Assembly: GCA_019055375.1 (NCBI GenBank) | Contig: JAHQIW010003648.1 | Span: forward strand, 1 to 64,000 | Origin: Parelaphostrongylus tenuis | Lineage: Eukaryota; Nematoda; Chromadorea; Rhabditida; Metastrongylidae | Direction: 5' to 3' | Length of the DNA: 64,000 bases | Part shown: piece after piece, positions 11,561 to 21,543 of the stretch | Numbering within the stretch: position 1 is the stretch's first letter | Layout: each line of letters starts with the position of its first letter | The notes under the pieces: generated by a model | Told to the model about the DNA's origin: nothing | The model's database searches: none | What the model saw: the letters and a program-made list of their open reading frames with translations, nothing else | Program-made: the position numbers and the translations under genes

Positions 11561-13097
11561 CTTCTTTTTCTGAGTCTTCCGCTAAGTTGTACAATGGAGA
11601 CCTACCGCGCAGTGTTCACATGAACTTCCAGTGCACCTCTCACATCAAAATAACAGCCTTATATGATTAGTCAATCAATACTTAATAACTAATACATTTA
11701 TTCATTCATTTATTCACTAAGCTATGCACGTGTTTGATTTATGCGTTTTTAAGGGTGGATAGTTCAGCGCTTTCTTTCAACGGAATTCGCGAGTTGTTTG
11801 AAAGTCCTCGTATATCATGCATAATCACTCATCCTACCGAGGGTTGGCAGGCCAATGAGAAATGGACAACTTCGGTGGGACAGTTCATTGGATATCTTTG
11901 GATCGTTTATGTTCAAAGCCTTACTTGAAAATTCAGTATAGTCTGAGGAAATGTTTTATGCTTTTCCGAGGTTGGTATGCCAGTAGCTTGCTCACGTGCG
12001 TCTCGGCGGTCTCTCCCGTCTCACAGAGCCACATGCTCTAGGGCTCATCCATGCTACTAATGCAGCTGTGATAGCAAATGTATTAGCCTAGTCAAAGTGG
12101 TATATCACAACCTCGGGAAAGCTTGAAACGTTCTCTTAGACTAAGTTTATTGATTGCTTTTCTCCTGTCTGACTCTCATTATGATGCTTACTGAATGTGA
12201 ATTTCCAGAGGATCGCAAAAAAATATCGAAATCAGCGTTTCAGGTGCGGTGAGGACGACGAAGGATACTCAGTTAAGCTGAAGATGAAGTGTTATGTGGA
12301 CTATATGCTCAACAGCCACGACGATAGCCCACTATATATCTTCGATAGTGGATTCGGTGATGTAAGAACAAATTTTTCTCCTATGTTGTCCCCTTTTCCC
12401 CTTTGAAAATTACTATGTTAGCGTCATAAAACGATGAAGCTTATTGATGATTATGTGGCACCACATCTATTCAGAGACCATCTTTTCGATTACACAGATC
12501 ATCGAAAACGTCCTCCTTATCGGTGCAGAATTTAAGAAATTTAGGGGTTCTTCACATTCAATGTTCTCTAAGTAAACGTGTGTAATTTGGTTCAGATGGT
12601 TTGTGATGGGACCAGCTCGATCGAGTGCAGCCATTCATGTCGATCCGTTGGGCACAAGTGCTTGGAACGCTCCGATTAGAGGACATAAGCGGTTGGCGAT
12701 CATATGACCATAGGAACTATGATTATTATAATCCACGAGAGTTGTCTATTTAACCGCTCTTCAACAATGATGTGATGTTGAATATATATCAAGTAATGCT
12801 GAATGATGTGTTGAGCTTTGAAACTCGGACGGAAGTTGATCATGCGTCTCACCCTTTCCAGGGCTACGTGCTAACGACTGCGCTCCTGGAGCTTCTATAT
12901 TGCTATCACTCTTTCGGCTTAGCCAGCCGAACGGTTGGCGGTTAGTTGCTACCAGAATCAATTCCTTATATTGCAGAAAAAATGGTAGCAGAAAGGAGTT
13001 CTGATCGTGCAGTAGTTAACACACGCCCTTCGAAATTGTGAGACGCGGGTTCAACTTCAGCCTGAGGTTCAATTCGCATATCACTCAAAATCAAATG

Positions 13098-13500
13098 ATT
13101 ACCATTCATTTCAAATGTTTTCTTAAGATCACGCTCAGTCTTCAGTATGTCTGATAATCGTTTTTGAGCCATGCATGTGGTCTGTTAGAGACACTTTCAC
13201 AGTGCAATACACGTGTTTCGGCCTTGCAGTCTCGTCAGTTGTATAGTGCCTTTCGTCTGAGCCAAGCCCACTAGGGAGAGAAACCCTTCATATAGGGGAA
13301 CCGAGACGTAATCTTTACACGAGCCACTAAGTGATAAAAATCACTATGTAATTCTCTTCCAAGATGGATTGGCTCAGACGAAAGGCACCGTGCAACGACG
13401 AGGCTGCGAGGCCAGAACGAGTCTATTGCCACTGCAAAAATGCCCATAATAGACTACATGCATGGCTTAAATATAATTATCAGGCATATTCAAATGATTA
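13098..13500. repeat. Family-A inverted-repeat element, in psr-1 intron
   Basis: The left end has ttcaaatgttttcttaag and cgtttttgagccatgcatgt. The right end has catgcatggcttaaat and tatcaggcatattc. The centre has ggctcagacgaaaggcac inverted against gcctttcgtctgagcc. It ends about 30 bp before exon 13534. Confidence 0.65.
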
Positions 13501-14249
13501 TTGTGTGCGTAGTCTTCGTTGTATATAATCTAGATGGGTATTGATTCCACTTGATGCACCTCGCACTATCGTCAAACCATCACAAGCGGAAAGAGGTAAA
13601 CATCCTGACGAAGCAGTTACGTGGTTCATGACTGTGTACAGTCGTGTCCTATTGCCTTCGTGGCCTAAAGAGTATCCAGTAATCAAGGCCCGATAGCGCC
13701 CTAGCGAAACAATGTTTGTATCGTCTGGTAAGATTTCTGGTCCTTTCTAACGGTATATCTATTAATATTCTCAATCTCAATTCACGTCAGGATGGTGGCA
13801 TGTTGTGGCCAACGAAGATGTCACTATCGGAGTAACTCAGAATTTTTGCTGCGTTATCAACTTACCTCAGGTTTGGCCAAAAACTGTCAAGGGTAGGCCA
13901 AAATATAGTAAACATTGGTTCAAGAGGTACGTTATACTTTGATGAAAGGGGGACGTTTATTTAGTTTATGGAATGAAAGTACTTTTGTAGGCTCAACCAC
14001 TCCCGTCCTGAAGTCATCGCCATCATGGGACAGTCAATGCATGGTCCTACTGAGGAGGACTCTAGCAGTGACTCATTTTCGAGCAGTTCTAGCAGCGACG
14101 ATGAGACTAGTACTGATGGAAACTGTACTGCAAATGTGTCTCCAGTAGGAACAAGAAAGAGGTATGTGTCTTTGATTTTTTATCAAGTAATCTGTAGTCG
14201 TCAGTTATCGTTTTTTTATCAGGTCGTTCCACAAGTTTGGCACTTGAGC

Positions 14250-14255
14250 AATAAA
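14250..14255 (+). terminator. Polyadenylation signal of psr-1
   Basis: AATAAA begins 3 nt after the TGA at 14245-14247. Very short 3' UTRs are common in nematodes. Confidence 0.5.
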
Positions 14256-14417
14256 TATCAATTTTGTTAACCATAAGTAACTAGAATTTCAGATTTGGTG
14301 TCGTTTGATTCACGTTGTCTTGTTAACGTTTGCTATACAACATAGCTATACTTGTCTAAAGATAAAGCTCTCATGGGAACAATTTGCTCGCTACTCATGT
14401 ACCAGTGGTGCGTAGGG

Positions 14418-14608
14418 AAAAATGCCAGCGAAGCGGGCCGAAAGATTAATGGAGCTTAGAGCCATAATATAATTAAAGAAAAGGCGGCTAGGGAGTTGTT
14501 CGCGAAGTTCAGATCTGAAGAGAACAATCTGGAGGATCAGTCACGCTCGCGCCGTCCTTAGAAAGCTCCATTAATCTTGCGCGCCGTGCCACTGGCATTT
14601 TCCTGAAC
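14418..14608 (+). mobile_element. Miniature mariner-like element with transposase remnant
   Basis: Inverted arms of about 38 bp flank the element: aatgccagcgaagcggg plus attaatggagctt on the left, and aagctccattaat plus ctggcatttt on the right. The interior, 14490-14560, encodes ELFAKFRSEENNLEDQSRSR, which matches the helix-turn-helix linker of mariner transposases (KFRSGD..LEDEPRSGRP pattern). It looks like an internally deleted mariner that kept its ends and a piece of the DNA-binding domain. Confidence 0.6.
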
Positions 14609-14861
14609 GCGCCATTCATACATGAGTAATATGCGAATTTGTTCCCACGACTGTTCCATTTTGAAGCAAGTAGAGGCAAATTGTATACAAAAATGTTCGC
14701 AAGAAAATGTGCGGTTGAACGATACTAAAATCATTTAATTTCAATTACCTCTGGTTAGTAAATTTGATCCTATTGATCTAGCGCCAAAACTCATAAAACG
14801 ACTTGTATATGAAATTACTTTTAAGTGGTATACCCTTAGTGAGTAATGAGGATGTCACTTG

Positions 14862-14983
14862 TAATCCTTTAGTGCATTACTATCTCGTAGTTCAAAGAGA
14901 TTCTAATCAATCATATAGTCCTTGTCGATCAAACCAACAGCACGAGATTGCTAAGTAAAAATTTATTCGGATTATGTTCCGAC
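14862..14983 (+). repeat. Direct repeat, left copy, flanking the RTE fragment
   Basis: A 122-bp stretch (taatcctttagtgcattact to the end) recurs at 16190-16313 with about ten differences including two single-base indels. The two copies exactly bracket the RTE fragment, as a target-site duplication would. Confidence 0.8.
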
Positions 14984-16189
14984 CCACGGACCTCCCTCTT
15001 TGAGGGATCCCGCCCGGTTAGTCGCGAGGGCACGTGGCGCGTCCCCAGGTGGTGGATAGGGGAATAAAACGCGAACCAAAAGCGACCGTGTGCTTCCCAG
15101 AGACGCAGGTGGATTCAGGGGACGAGCTCCCTGCTTCTGCAGTGCCGACTTGACAAAACTCTATTTCTACGAGTCAAGTCGGCCAAAAGCCTGCAATCAA
15201 GCGGCTGGGAAGTACATGGGAGGCGGTTAGGAGTCGCCTCCAACAAAATAAGCTCCTCCCGCTCCTCCGAGAGAGACTGGCAAGCTACTCGTGAGTACCC
15301 AGCCCCCACGTTTAGAGCCTGGCAAGCTACACGTTGGGTATCAAAAATGCCAAAAACAGTAACAAATATGGGCCTCATTCCCCTGACCCCGAAAGAGCCC
15401 CTGGTACGGCAGCGCCAGGTAGGACGAGTACGGAGAGGCTGCTAAAATCTCAGGGCCGAACTAGGCTGCCAAGATCGAAACGGACTAAAATGACGATCTG
15501 TACCTACAATGCGAGAACCCTTGCTCAACAATCCGCTGTAGAAGATCTGTTGATTCAAGCAAGAAGAATAAGGTACGACGTCATTGGCCTGGCTGAGACG
15601 AGAAGGCGCCATCCTTTTCACGCTGTCTATGACACCGGAGAAGAACTGTTCCTTGGAACATGCGATCGCAGAGGTGTCGGTGGCGTTGGCGTCCTCGTCA
15701 AATCGAATTTGACCGTGAACATTGATTCGTTCGAACAACTAACAACCCGCATCGGACGATTACGGTTGAAACGATGTGGTTCTATGCCGGCTTTGACCAT
15801 CTTCGTTGCTTACGCACCAACATCAAGCTATGACGAAGACGAAGTCGAAGCGTTCTATATGGACCTCGAAAAATTCTTCAGAGAAGATCATACATTCTTC
15901 AAGGTCATTGTCGGAGATTTTAACGCAAAAATTGGACCTAGAAGAACGTCTGAAGAACGTCACATAGGGACCCACGGACTAGAATGGAATGAACAGGGTG
16001 AGAGGCTATCCGAGTTTATCATGACGACCCAAACCATCCATGGTAACTCGCAATTCCAAAAGCCTCTCTCTCAGCGATGGACGTGGGAGTCTCCCAATGG
16101 AGAGTACCATAACGAAATAGATCACATCATAGTAAATCGAAGGTTTTGCCTGACCGACGTCGCTGTTGTTCCCAAGTTCTACACGGGAT
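14984..16189 (+). mobile_element. RTE-type non-LTR retrotransposon, 5' end with endonuclease, 3' truncated
   Basis: A GC-rich leader (14984-15333) precedes an open frame 15334-16200. From 15490 it encodes an apurinic-endonuclease-like domain with all expected motifs: TICTYNARTL (Asn), DVIGLAETRR (Glu), [20 protein letters not shown] (Asp, Asn) and NEIDHIIVNRR (Asp, His). In RTE elements this domain nicks the target and precedes the reverse transcriptase. Here the frame stops at the right direct repeat, so no reverse transcriptase is present. The last three residues come from the flanking repeat. Retaining the 5' end and losing the 3' end is the reverse of the usual 5' truncation. Confidence 0.88.
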
Positions 16190-16313
16190 TAATCCTTTAG
16201 TGCATTACTACCTCGTAGTACAAAGAGATTCCAAATCAATCATATAGTCCTTGTCGATCAAAGCAACAGCACGAGATTGCTAAGCATAAATTTATTCGGG
16301 TTATGATTCTGAC
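16190..16313 (+). repeat. Direct repeat, right copy, flanking the RTE fragment
   Basis: It matches 14862-14983 at about 92 percent by eye. The divergence suggests an old insertion. Confidence 0.8.
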
Positions 16314-17640
16314 GCGTTTTGTCTTCTTCATAGCCTATGATTCTAGTCAATTGCCCACAATCGTTCGCCTTTGTTGTGGTCTTGGTCTTCGTTGTCGGTC
16401 ATGTCGAATCATCCTCAGAAGGCACCGCTGTTTGTTCCTGGTTGTCTAGTATGATGTGTCCCCAAAGGCTAAAGTCATATCGAAGGTAATGTTGTCCTTT
16501 GGACCAGTATGATCCATGACATAACGAGAGAATGTTTGGATTGTGCTTGCTCGGGTAACTCGGTGATTGGCGGCATTACGAGTAATACAAACACCACAAG
16601 TAGCCATAACGTCGACGGATTCGAAGAGATTGATGTGTGTCAAAGTATTGGGTTAGCAAGAAATTTTCCGGACATTTTCGTATTTGCTGATCATTTTTCA
16701 TGCATTAAATTTTTTGTCTTCTCCATAGTTTAGAGCAGCTTCTTGCGGTTATTTTGATGTATGACACCTATACATTTTTTTGATGGAATTGTCCCGAGAG
16801 GAAAAACGATTGTTGATGCTACACGAGTATCGTTTAGGTTCAAGTGCGCTGAGACTTCCCGTCGGATTAACAAGGCCTGGGGTGACGAAACAGTTGGGAA
16901 AACTGCAGTTTTTGATCGTCTCAGTGAATTCAAAACTGAATCGAGGATTTTACTCATAAACAAGGAGCCGACCGCCCATAATAAAGTAACCGGCAAGCTG
17001 TTTTGAATGCAGCTGAGATGTCTCCGTCGATAACGATACTCGTGTAGCATCAGCAGTCATTTTTGCTCTCGGAAAATTCCATCTTAAGACAAATGTATAA
17101 GTGTTATAAATTGAAAATTACCGCAGAAGCTGCCTTAAACGATAGTAAGAACAGAACTGAATGCGTCAAAAATAATCGAGAAAAACGAAAAAATTGGGAA
17201 AATTTCTTCGCCAAACCATATATTTGTTTTGGTTCCAGTCAATTCGGTAGCAAGCGACGCAGATGTGGTCGGACGACATGGTTTTTCTTTAGTGGTTCCT
17301 AATCTTTATAGAATGAGAATTGGTGAATCTTGAAGGGAGTCGACAACTATCCGCACTTTCTATACTTCTGTCCCGAAGAACTGTGATTCAGCTCTACAGA
17401 AACCCGCACGTTTAGTCTCCGTAAAGAGGAGTTGCGGTGATAATCGCTAACACTGCATAGATCACGCTTACATGTCCCACTATCTTTGTTTTTTTCTCTC
17501 TCTGGTATTAGGTCAGCATGCAGATTCTGAGGCACTTGTAAAAAACCGAAAATTTGGAACAATTGAAAGTCATGGAATTATTTAATCACTACCGAGGATA
17601 ATCGATAGTCGGTCTTGGAAATTGAGAATTTATGCATGAA
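16314..17640. other. Intergenic stretch, nothing recognised
   Basis: Open frames of 65-106 codons overlap on both strands here, but none shows a known motif or in-phase splice partner. Probably non-coding. Confidence 0.35.
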
Positions 17641-17649
17641 TTGAAAACA

Positions 17650-18235
17650 AGAACAGTAATAAATATTCTTCAACATAAAAGCCATCATTTTCTACGACTT
17701 CCTTCCATCGGTCCGCCAAGCTTCCTGTCTGGTCGAGGTCGACCATTCCTTCGACGTCGAATGAAAAACTCTTGACTTGCTTCTCCAACTTCATCTAATG
17801 ATTCATATAGGTGACCTTTCAAAATGTGTTGCATTGTTCGGAAAAGACCAAAGTCGGATGGAGCATAATCGGGACTGTAGGCGAAATGCGGCAGGACCTC
17901 GACTCCTTTCAGTTCATCCAACTTGTCTATGGTCTTCTTGGCAGTGTGCGATTTGACATTGTCTTGCTGCATCGAAACGCGCTTTCGGTTGACAAAAGCT
18001 GGGCACTTCTCCGAGTACTATCAAAGGCAAATAATATCTAGGCCTTCAGTGGAAAAATCCCACATAAAAACTGCAATAATTTCCATGATATGCCTGGGAG
18101 TTGTCTCATGTCTATCAAAGCGCCCCAGAACTCTCTTTCCAACCGTAGTATTCTCCTGGATAGTCTTTGAACACTTTTCATAGTGCGGTTCAGAAGAATA
18201 GTTTCTTATACGCATCGCGATTTAGATATGGGTTT
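17650..18235 (-). mobile_element. Mariner transposase relic (C-terminal catalytic part)
   Basis: On the minus strand, 17972-17685 encodes QQDNVKSHTAKKT, then LPHFAYSPDYAPSDFGLF, the second and third acidic residues of a mariner catalytic triad (35 residues between, one more than DD34D). Upstream, 18215-18030 keeps VGKRVLGRFDRHET-like fragments, interrupted by stops and frameshifts. A related copy lies at 31.26-31.83 kb. Inactive. Confidence 0.8.
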
Positions 18236-19464
18236 TTAACAGTTTTCATCAATTCAGAAACAATTTATGAACTCAGCACACAAGCGTTTTTTTTTCATCA
18301 ATCATGTGAAGTCTTTCAAGTAAGCACTCATAATGCCTGCTTAGTTCTCTTCGATAATCTCGAACCGTGACGTCAGAATGCTTCTAAACTCCTTGAAAAT
18401 TGCATTATCCATGTTCCCGCGAAAATTTCCATTAAGAACTATTTATTTGAGGCCTTCACAATCGGTCGTAGTGTTGAGGTGGCGTGGAAAATTTTCATAA
18501 AGTTACCGAACAAAAAATATGATACTGTTCGTACATCTCGAGAAGGAAGTGCTGTGTGCAGCGTTGGCTCATGGCAGGGGTGATCTGGGGCTTTTTTGGT
18601 CTCTACATTAGTCACTGGATGTTCATCGGAATTACTGATGGTGCTAGTGATTGGAGCGCTTTACCTCTATCTGGGCTTTGGCTCCACTAAAATAAGCGGG
18701 ATGTTGGCCTTATGGAAACAATCACTTTTACCGCTGTGGAAGTTGGATAAAACCATACTAGTGTTTTGATATTTATCTGCACAGATCAGGTAAGCATCAT
18801 TTCTCTGTAGTGAACTCGGTGAGATCTCATTTTGGCAAGCCAGTAAGAAATAAGAGACGAACCACGTCGGTTTCGGTCGGTGAAAGTCTTCAGGTCTTGA
18901 AAACCTTGAAAGTTAAGGAGGGTTTCACGCCTACATTCTAGCTGTTGACTTTATACGCGCATAATGCTACTTTGATGGTCAACACTTAGAAACCCTATAC
19001 TTCGAATGGTCTTCGAATTTCTTCTTTGCAGGCGCTACAGTGAAGTTATGGGCCATGCGCATCAAGATGATCTATGTGCTCATAAGATGCGATGTAGCCC
19101 TAGCAGGAACAATTAGTTCATTTTCCAAGTCTCTTATATTCTTGTAATAATGGTACATCTTAACATAGTATTAATTCATGTCACATCTTAAAGAAATTAG
19201 TTTACTACTCAAACCCTTTCGAGACGGCGGGCATTTCCGGCTACCTTGTGCGCGCTGCAATAATATCTGGTACACATATGGTCAGTATCGATTTTGAAAG
19301 AACTTTATCGTCACTAAAATATAGAATATCAATGAAGAGATTTCTGTAAAGATATTTTTATTAAAAAGAATGCCTACGTGTTCCCAACAAGCTCTTTTCA
19401 TGGAAAAACCACATCTGCGAATAACGCAGTTTTCATTTCGTACTAAAGTAGTGAGGGTTTTTGC
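18236..19464. other. Intergenic stretch, nothing recognised
   Basis: No coding exon, RNA gene or assignable repeat could be supported. Confidence 0.3.
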
Positions 19465-19625
19465 GTGTGTAGCGCGGTTGTTGAAAGGTGCTCTGTGAAG
19501 CACACGACGTCGATCATTCGATGGTCAGTGATTTGATTTCGCACTCACGGCTCACCAAGCCTACTGTACTTCCGAGGGCGGTGAATTGGTGCCAGCATTG
19601 TCTGGGAACATAGCACCATTGACTA
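19465..19625 (+). repeat. SINE family S, degenerate partial copy
   Basis: It shows ggtgctctgtgaagcacacg, gctcaccaagcc and gcggtgaattggtgcc in the order of the complete SINE that follows. Confidence 0.5.
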
Positions 19626-19750
19626 TAATTATAAAATTCCCAGTGACGGAGAATTAGTCAGTCCCAACCAAGTTCGTAAGTATGATCATTTGGCTATCTC
19701 GAACCCAGCTGATCGACCTACATTTATATCAGGTTCTGTTTCATCATCTA

Positions 19751-20062
19751 AGAGCGCATGTGGCGCAGTGGTTAGAGGTGCCCTGCGTCGCACACGAGGT
19801 CACTGGTTCGATCTCGCGCTCATGGCTCACCAAGCCATCCATCCCTCCGGGGTCGGTAAATTGGTACCAGACAGGTCTCAGACATGTCTAGGAGGATAAG
19901 CAGCACTGACTCGGTTCAGCGGGAGGCCACCGCGAGTCATTGTAAAGGCCAGATGTGCATTCAGTCACCTCAAACGAAGTTAAAAATTGAAGTCGAATGC
20001 ATGGCGCATCCCTCAGGGATTGATCAACGCCGAGAGCTTTATCCTTTATCCTTTATCTGTTT
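19751..20062 (+). repeat. tRNA-derived SINE, family S, reference copy
   Basis: The head holds an A-box-like tggcgcagtggttagaggt (19761) and a B-box-like ggttcgatctc (19805), the split internal promoter of RNA polymerase III. A body (caccaagccatccatccctc, ggtcggtaaattggtacc) and a tail (gaatgcatggcgcatccctc, gatcaacgccgagagcttta) follow, ending in tttatcc repeats. At least seven other copies lie in this window on both strands (11.3, 42.1, 49.5 and 59.0 kb among them). No acceptor-stem pairing, so it is not a working tRNA gene. Confidence 0.85.
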
Positions 20063-20149
20063 CATCTATTCATTACGTTTTAGAATTTCTATTTCTCCAT
20101 TATTCATTACATATTCCATTTAATAACCTCTGTTTGTCGGCAGTTTGAT

Positions 20150-20330
20150 ATCAGACTTTTCTGGGAGAATAACACCACTGCCTTGTCACATCGGTAGGGT
20201 CATCACGAGCTATTTCAAAGACCTGATATGCATCCACCTCTTACAATACTTGATAAAGTCGAATGCATGGTGCATTCTTCAAGGTTCCGTAAACACCGAG
20301 AGTTCTATCCATTTTATCCTTCAATCAATT
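20150..20330 (+). repeat. SINE family S, 5'-truncated diverged copy
   Basis: It retains the tail blocks tgatatgcatccacctc, gtcgaatgcatggtgc and aacaccgagagttctatcc. Confidence 0.5.
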
Positions 20331-20451
20331 ACATAGTCAGTTTGTATTCTGAAGTCAAGCATTGCGATGAATTTTGCGCCCTTTATAGCCTCTGACTCTC
20401 AGTTCCTTTTTCTTTGTAAGCCAAAGGCGAAGTAATAATCCAATTCATCCT

Positions 20452-20600
20452 GACAGCTGACGTTTTTTCGGTTTCGTTCTCTTCAGAGTCGGGAAAGATC
20501 AGGTTTAGCACAGCTCAATCGGTCAAGCACCTCCATCACTTAAGTAGAAAAATCACTAAACCTAGGTTTCAATCGCCTCAAGCACCCATTAACTTTCTAC
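20452..20600 (+). repeat. Dispersed repeat shared with 11.12-11.25 kb
   Basis: Ordered blocks ctgacgttttttcggtttcg, gagtcgggaaagatcaggtt and caagcacctccatcactt match the psr-1 intron copy. Confidence 0.5.
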
Positions 20601-20619
20601 ATACATTTATGAGTCGTCC

Positions 20620-21540
20620 ACTGGGTTGTCGAAGTGGAGGCCATTCGTGCTGTGATCACATGTCATGGTAATGCACCTCCCCATCAAAATAGGTCTTTTG
20701 TACTATATCATACTATGTGTGAAATGAGGCAATCCTCCTTGCGGCTCATCTGCTAAGACTTTATGTTCTTGTGCAAGGATGGTGGCTTGTTCTTCGAAAT
20801 CCTCCCCTTATTTGTCTGTGGCCTCTCCAGTGATACTTCATCTTTTGTGGCTATAAAGTTTCTTTTCAAAACCTTTTTTTCACTATATAAATACTGAGTT
20901 ACTGTTAGGGCGTGCGCTAGTATTCATACGTCCGAGCAGGAGATATAGAAGTGCATGAAAAATCATTCACGTCGTCTTGAAAGGGTTAAAGCCACTTTCC
21001 AGTTATAATACTAAACTGTTTTTGTAAACTATCATTATTAAGCGGGTGTTTTATGACATCCTGTCTAGAAACGTCACTTTTCAAAACTGTTTTTGTTCAC
21101 CACTAATTCTCTTAGTATATAAGTAACTTCAACTTTTGTTGTGAATCATTTGTTATTCCGTTGTTATCCAACTTATTCATGTTTTCAAAAGGTATAGAAA
21201 GTGTCTTTTTTACCTAATTCTGTATTATTTTTATTAATACGCTTATGATGAGGTTTATAATAAACTTACATAGGTTGATCAGCTACTAAAGAGCCATTAT
21301 GAGCAATTGATCGACATTGGTAACGTTTATTAGATGGGATGAACTTACCCTTTATTGTTTCTGAAGATCTTGACTACCGTGATATGCAAAACATTTTGTG
21401 AAATACTCAGAAATAAGCACAGATGATATGCTGTTGTTCTGACCATTAGAGAAGACAAGTGATCAATAATCATGGGAATTTTCAAAAAAAAATAGTTCGA
21501 AAATCTCAGATATAAGAATTTACTACGAAACTGTAATCAA
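20620..21540. other. Intergenic, downstream of the 5-phosphatase-like gene
   Basis: AT-rich with no supported feature. On the minus strand this is 3' of the gene ending at 21544. Confidence 0.35.
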
Positions 21541-21543
21541 TGC

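Larger units (their letters stand above)
10810..14247 (+). pseudogene. psr-1: JMJD6 / phosphatidylserine-receptor-like dioxygenase copy with premature stop
   Basis: JMJD6 is a nuclear Fe(II)/2-oxoglutarate oxygenase (lysyl hydroxylase; arginine demethylase claims are disputed), linked to corpse engulfment as psr-1 in C. elegans. Exons: 10810-11017 (disordered frame), 11754-11874, 12209-12361, 12422-12522, 12596-12691, 13534-13727, 13791-13926, 13991-14161, 14223-14247. Exons 2-9 join in phase. Hallmarks are [47 protein letters not shown], the HxD iron ligands in [12 protein letters not shown], the third ligand in [19 protein letters not shown], and the acidic poly-Ser tail. Codon 13694-13696 is TAG, ten codons before GWWHVV. 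Exon 1 shows KRKARP then ENTMR in different frames with a stop between. AATAAA is at 14250. An RNA-edited or readthrough gene, or an assembly error, cannot be excluded. Confidence 0.85.
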
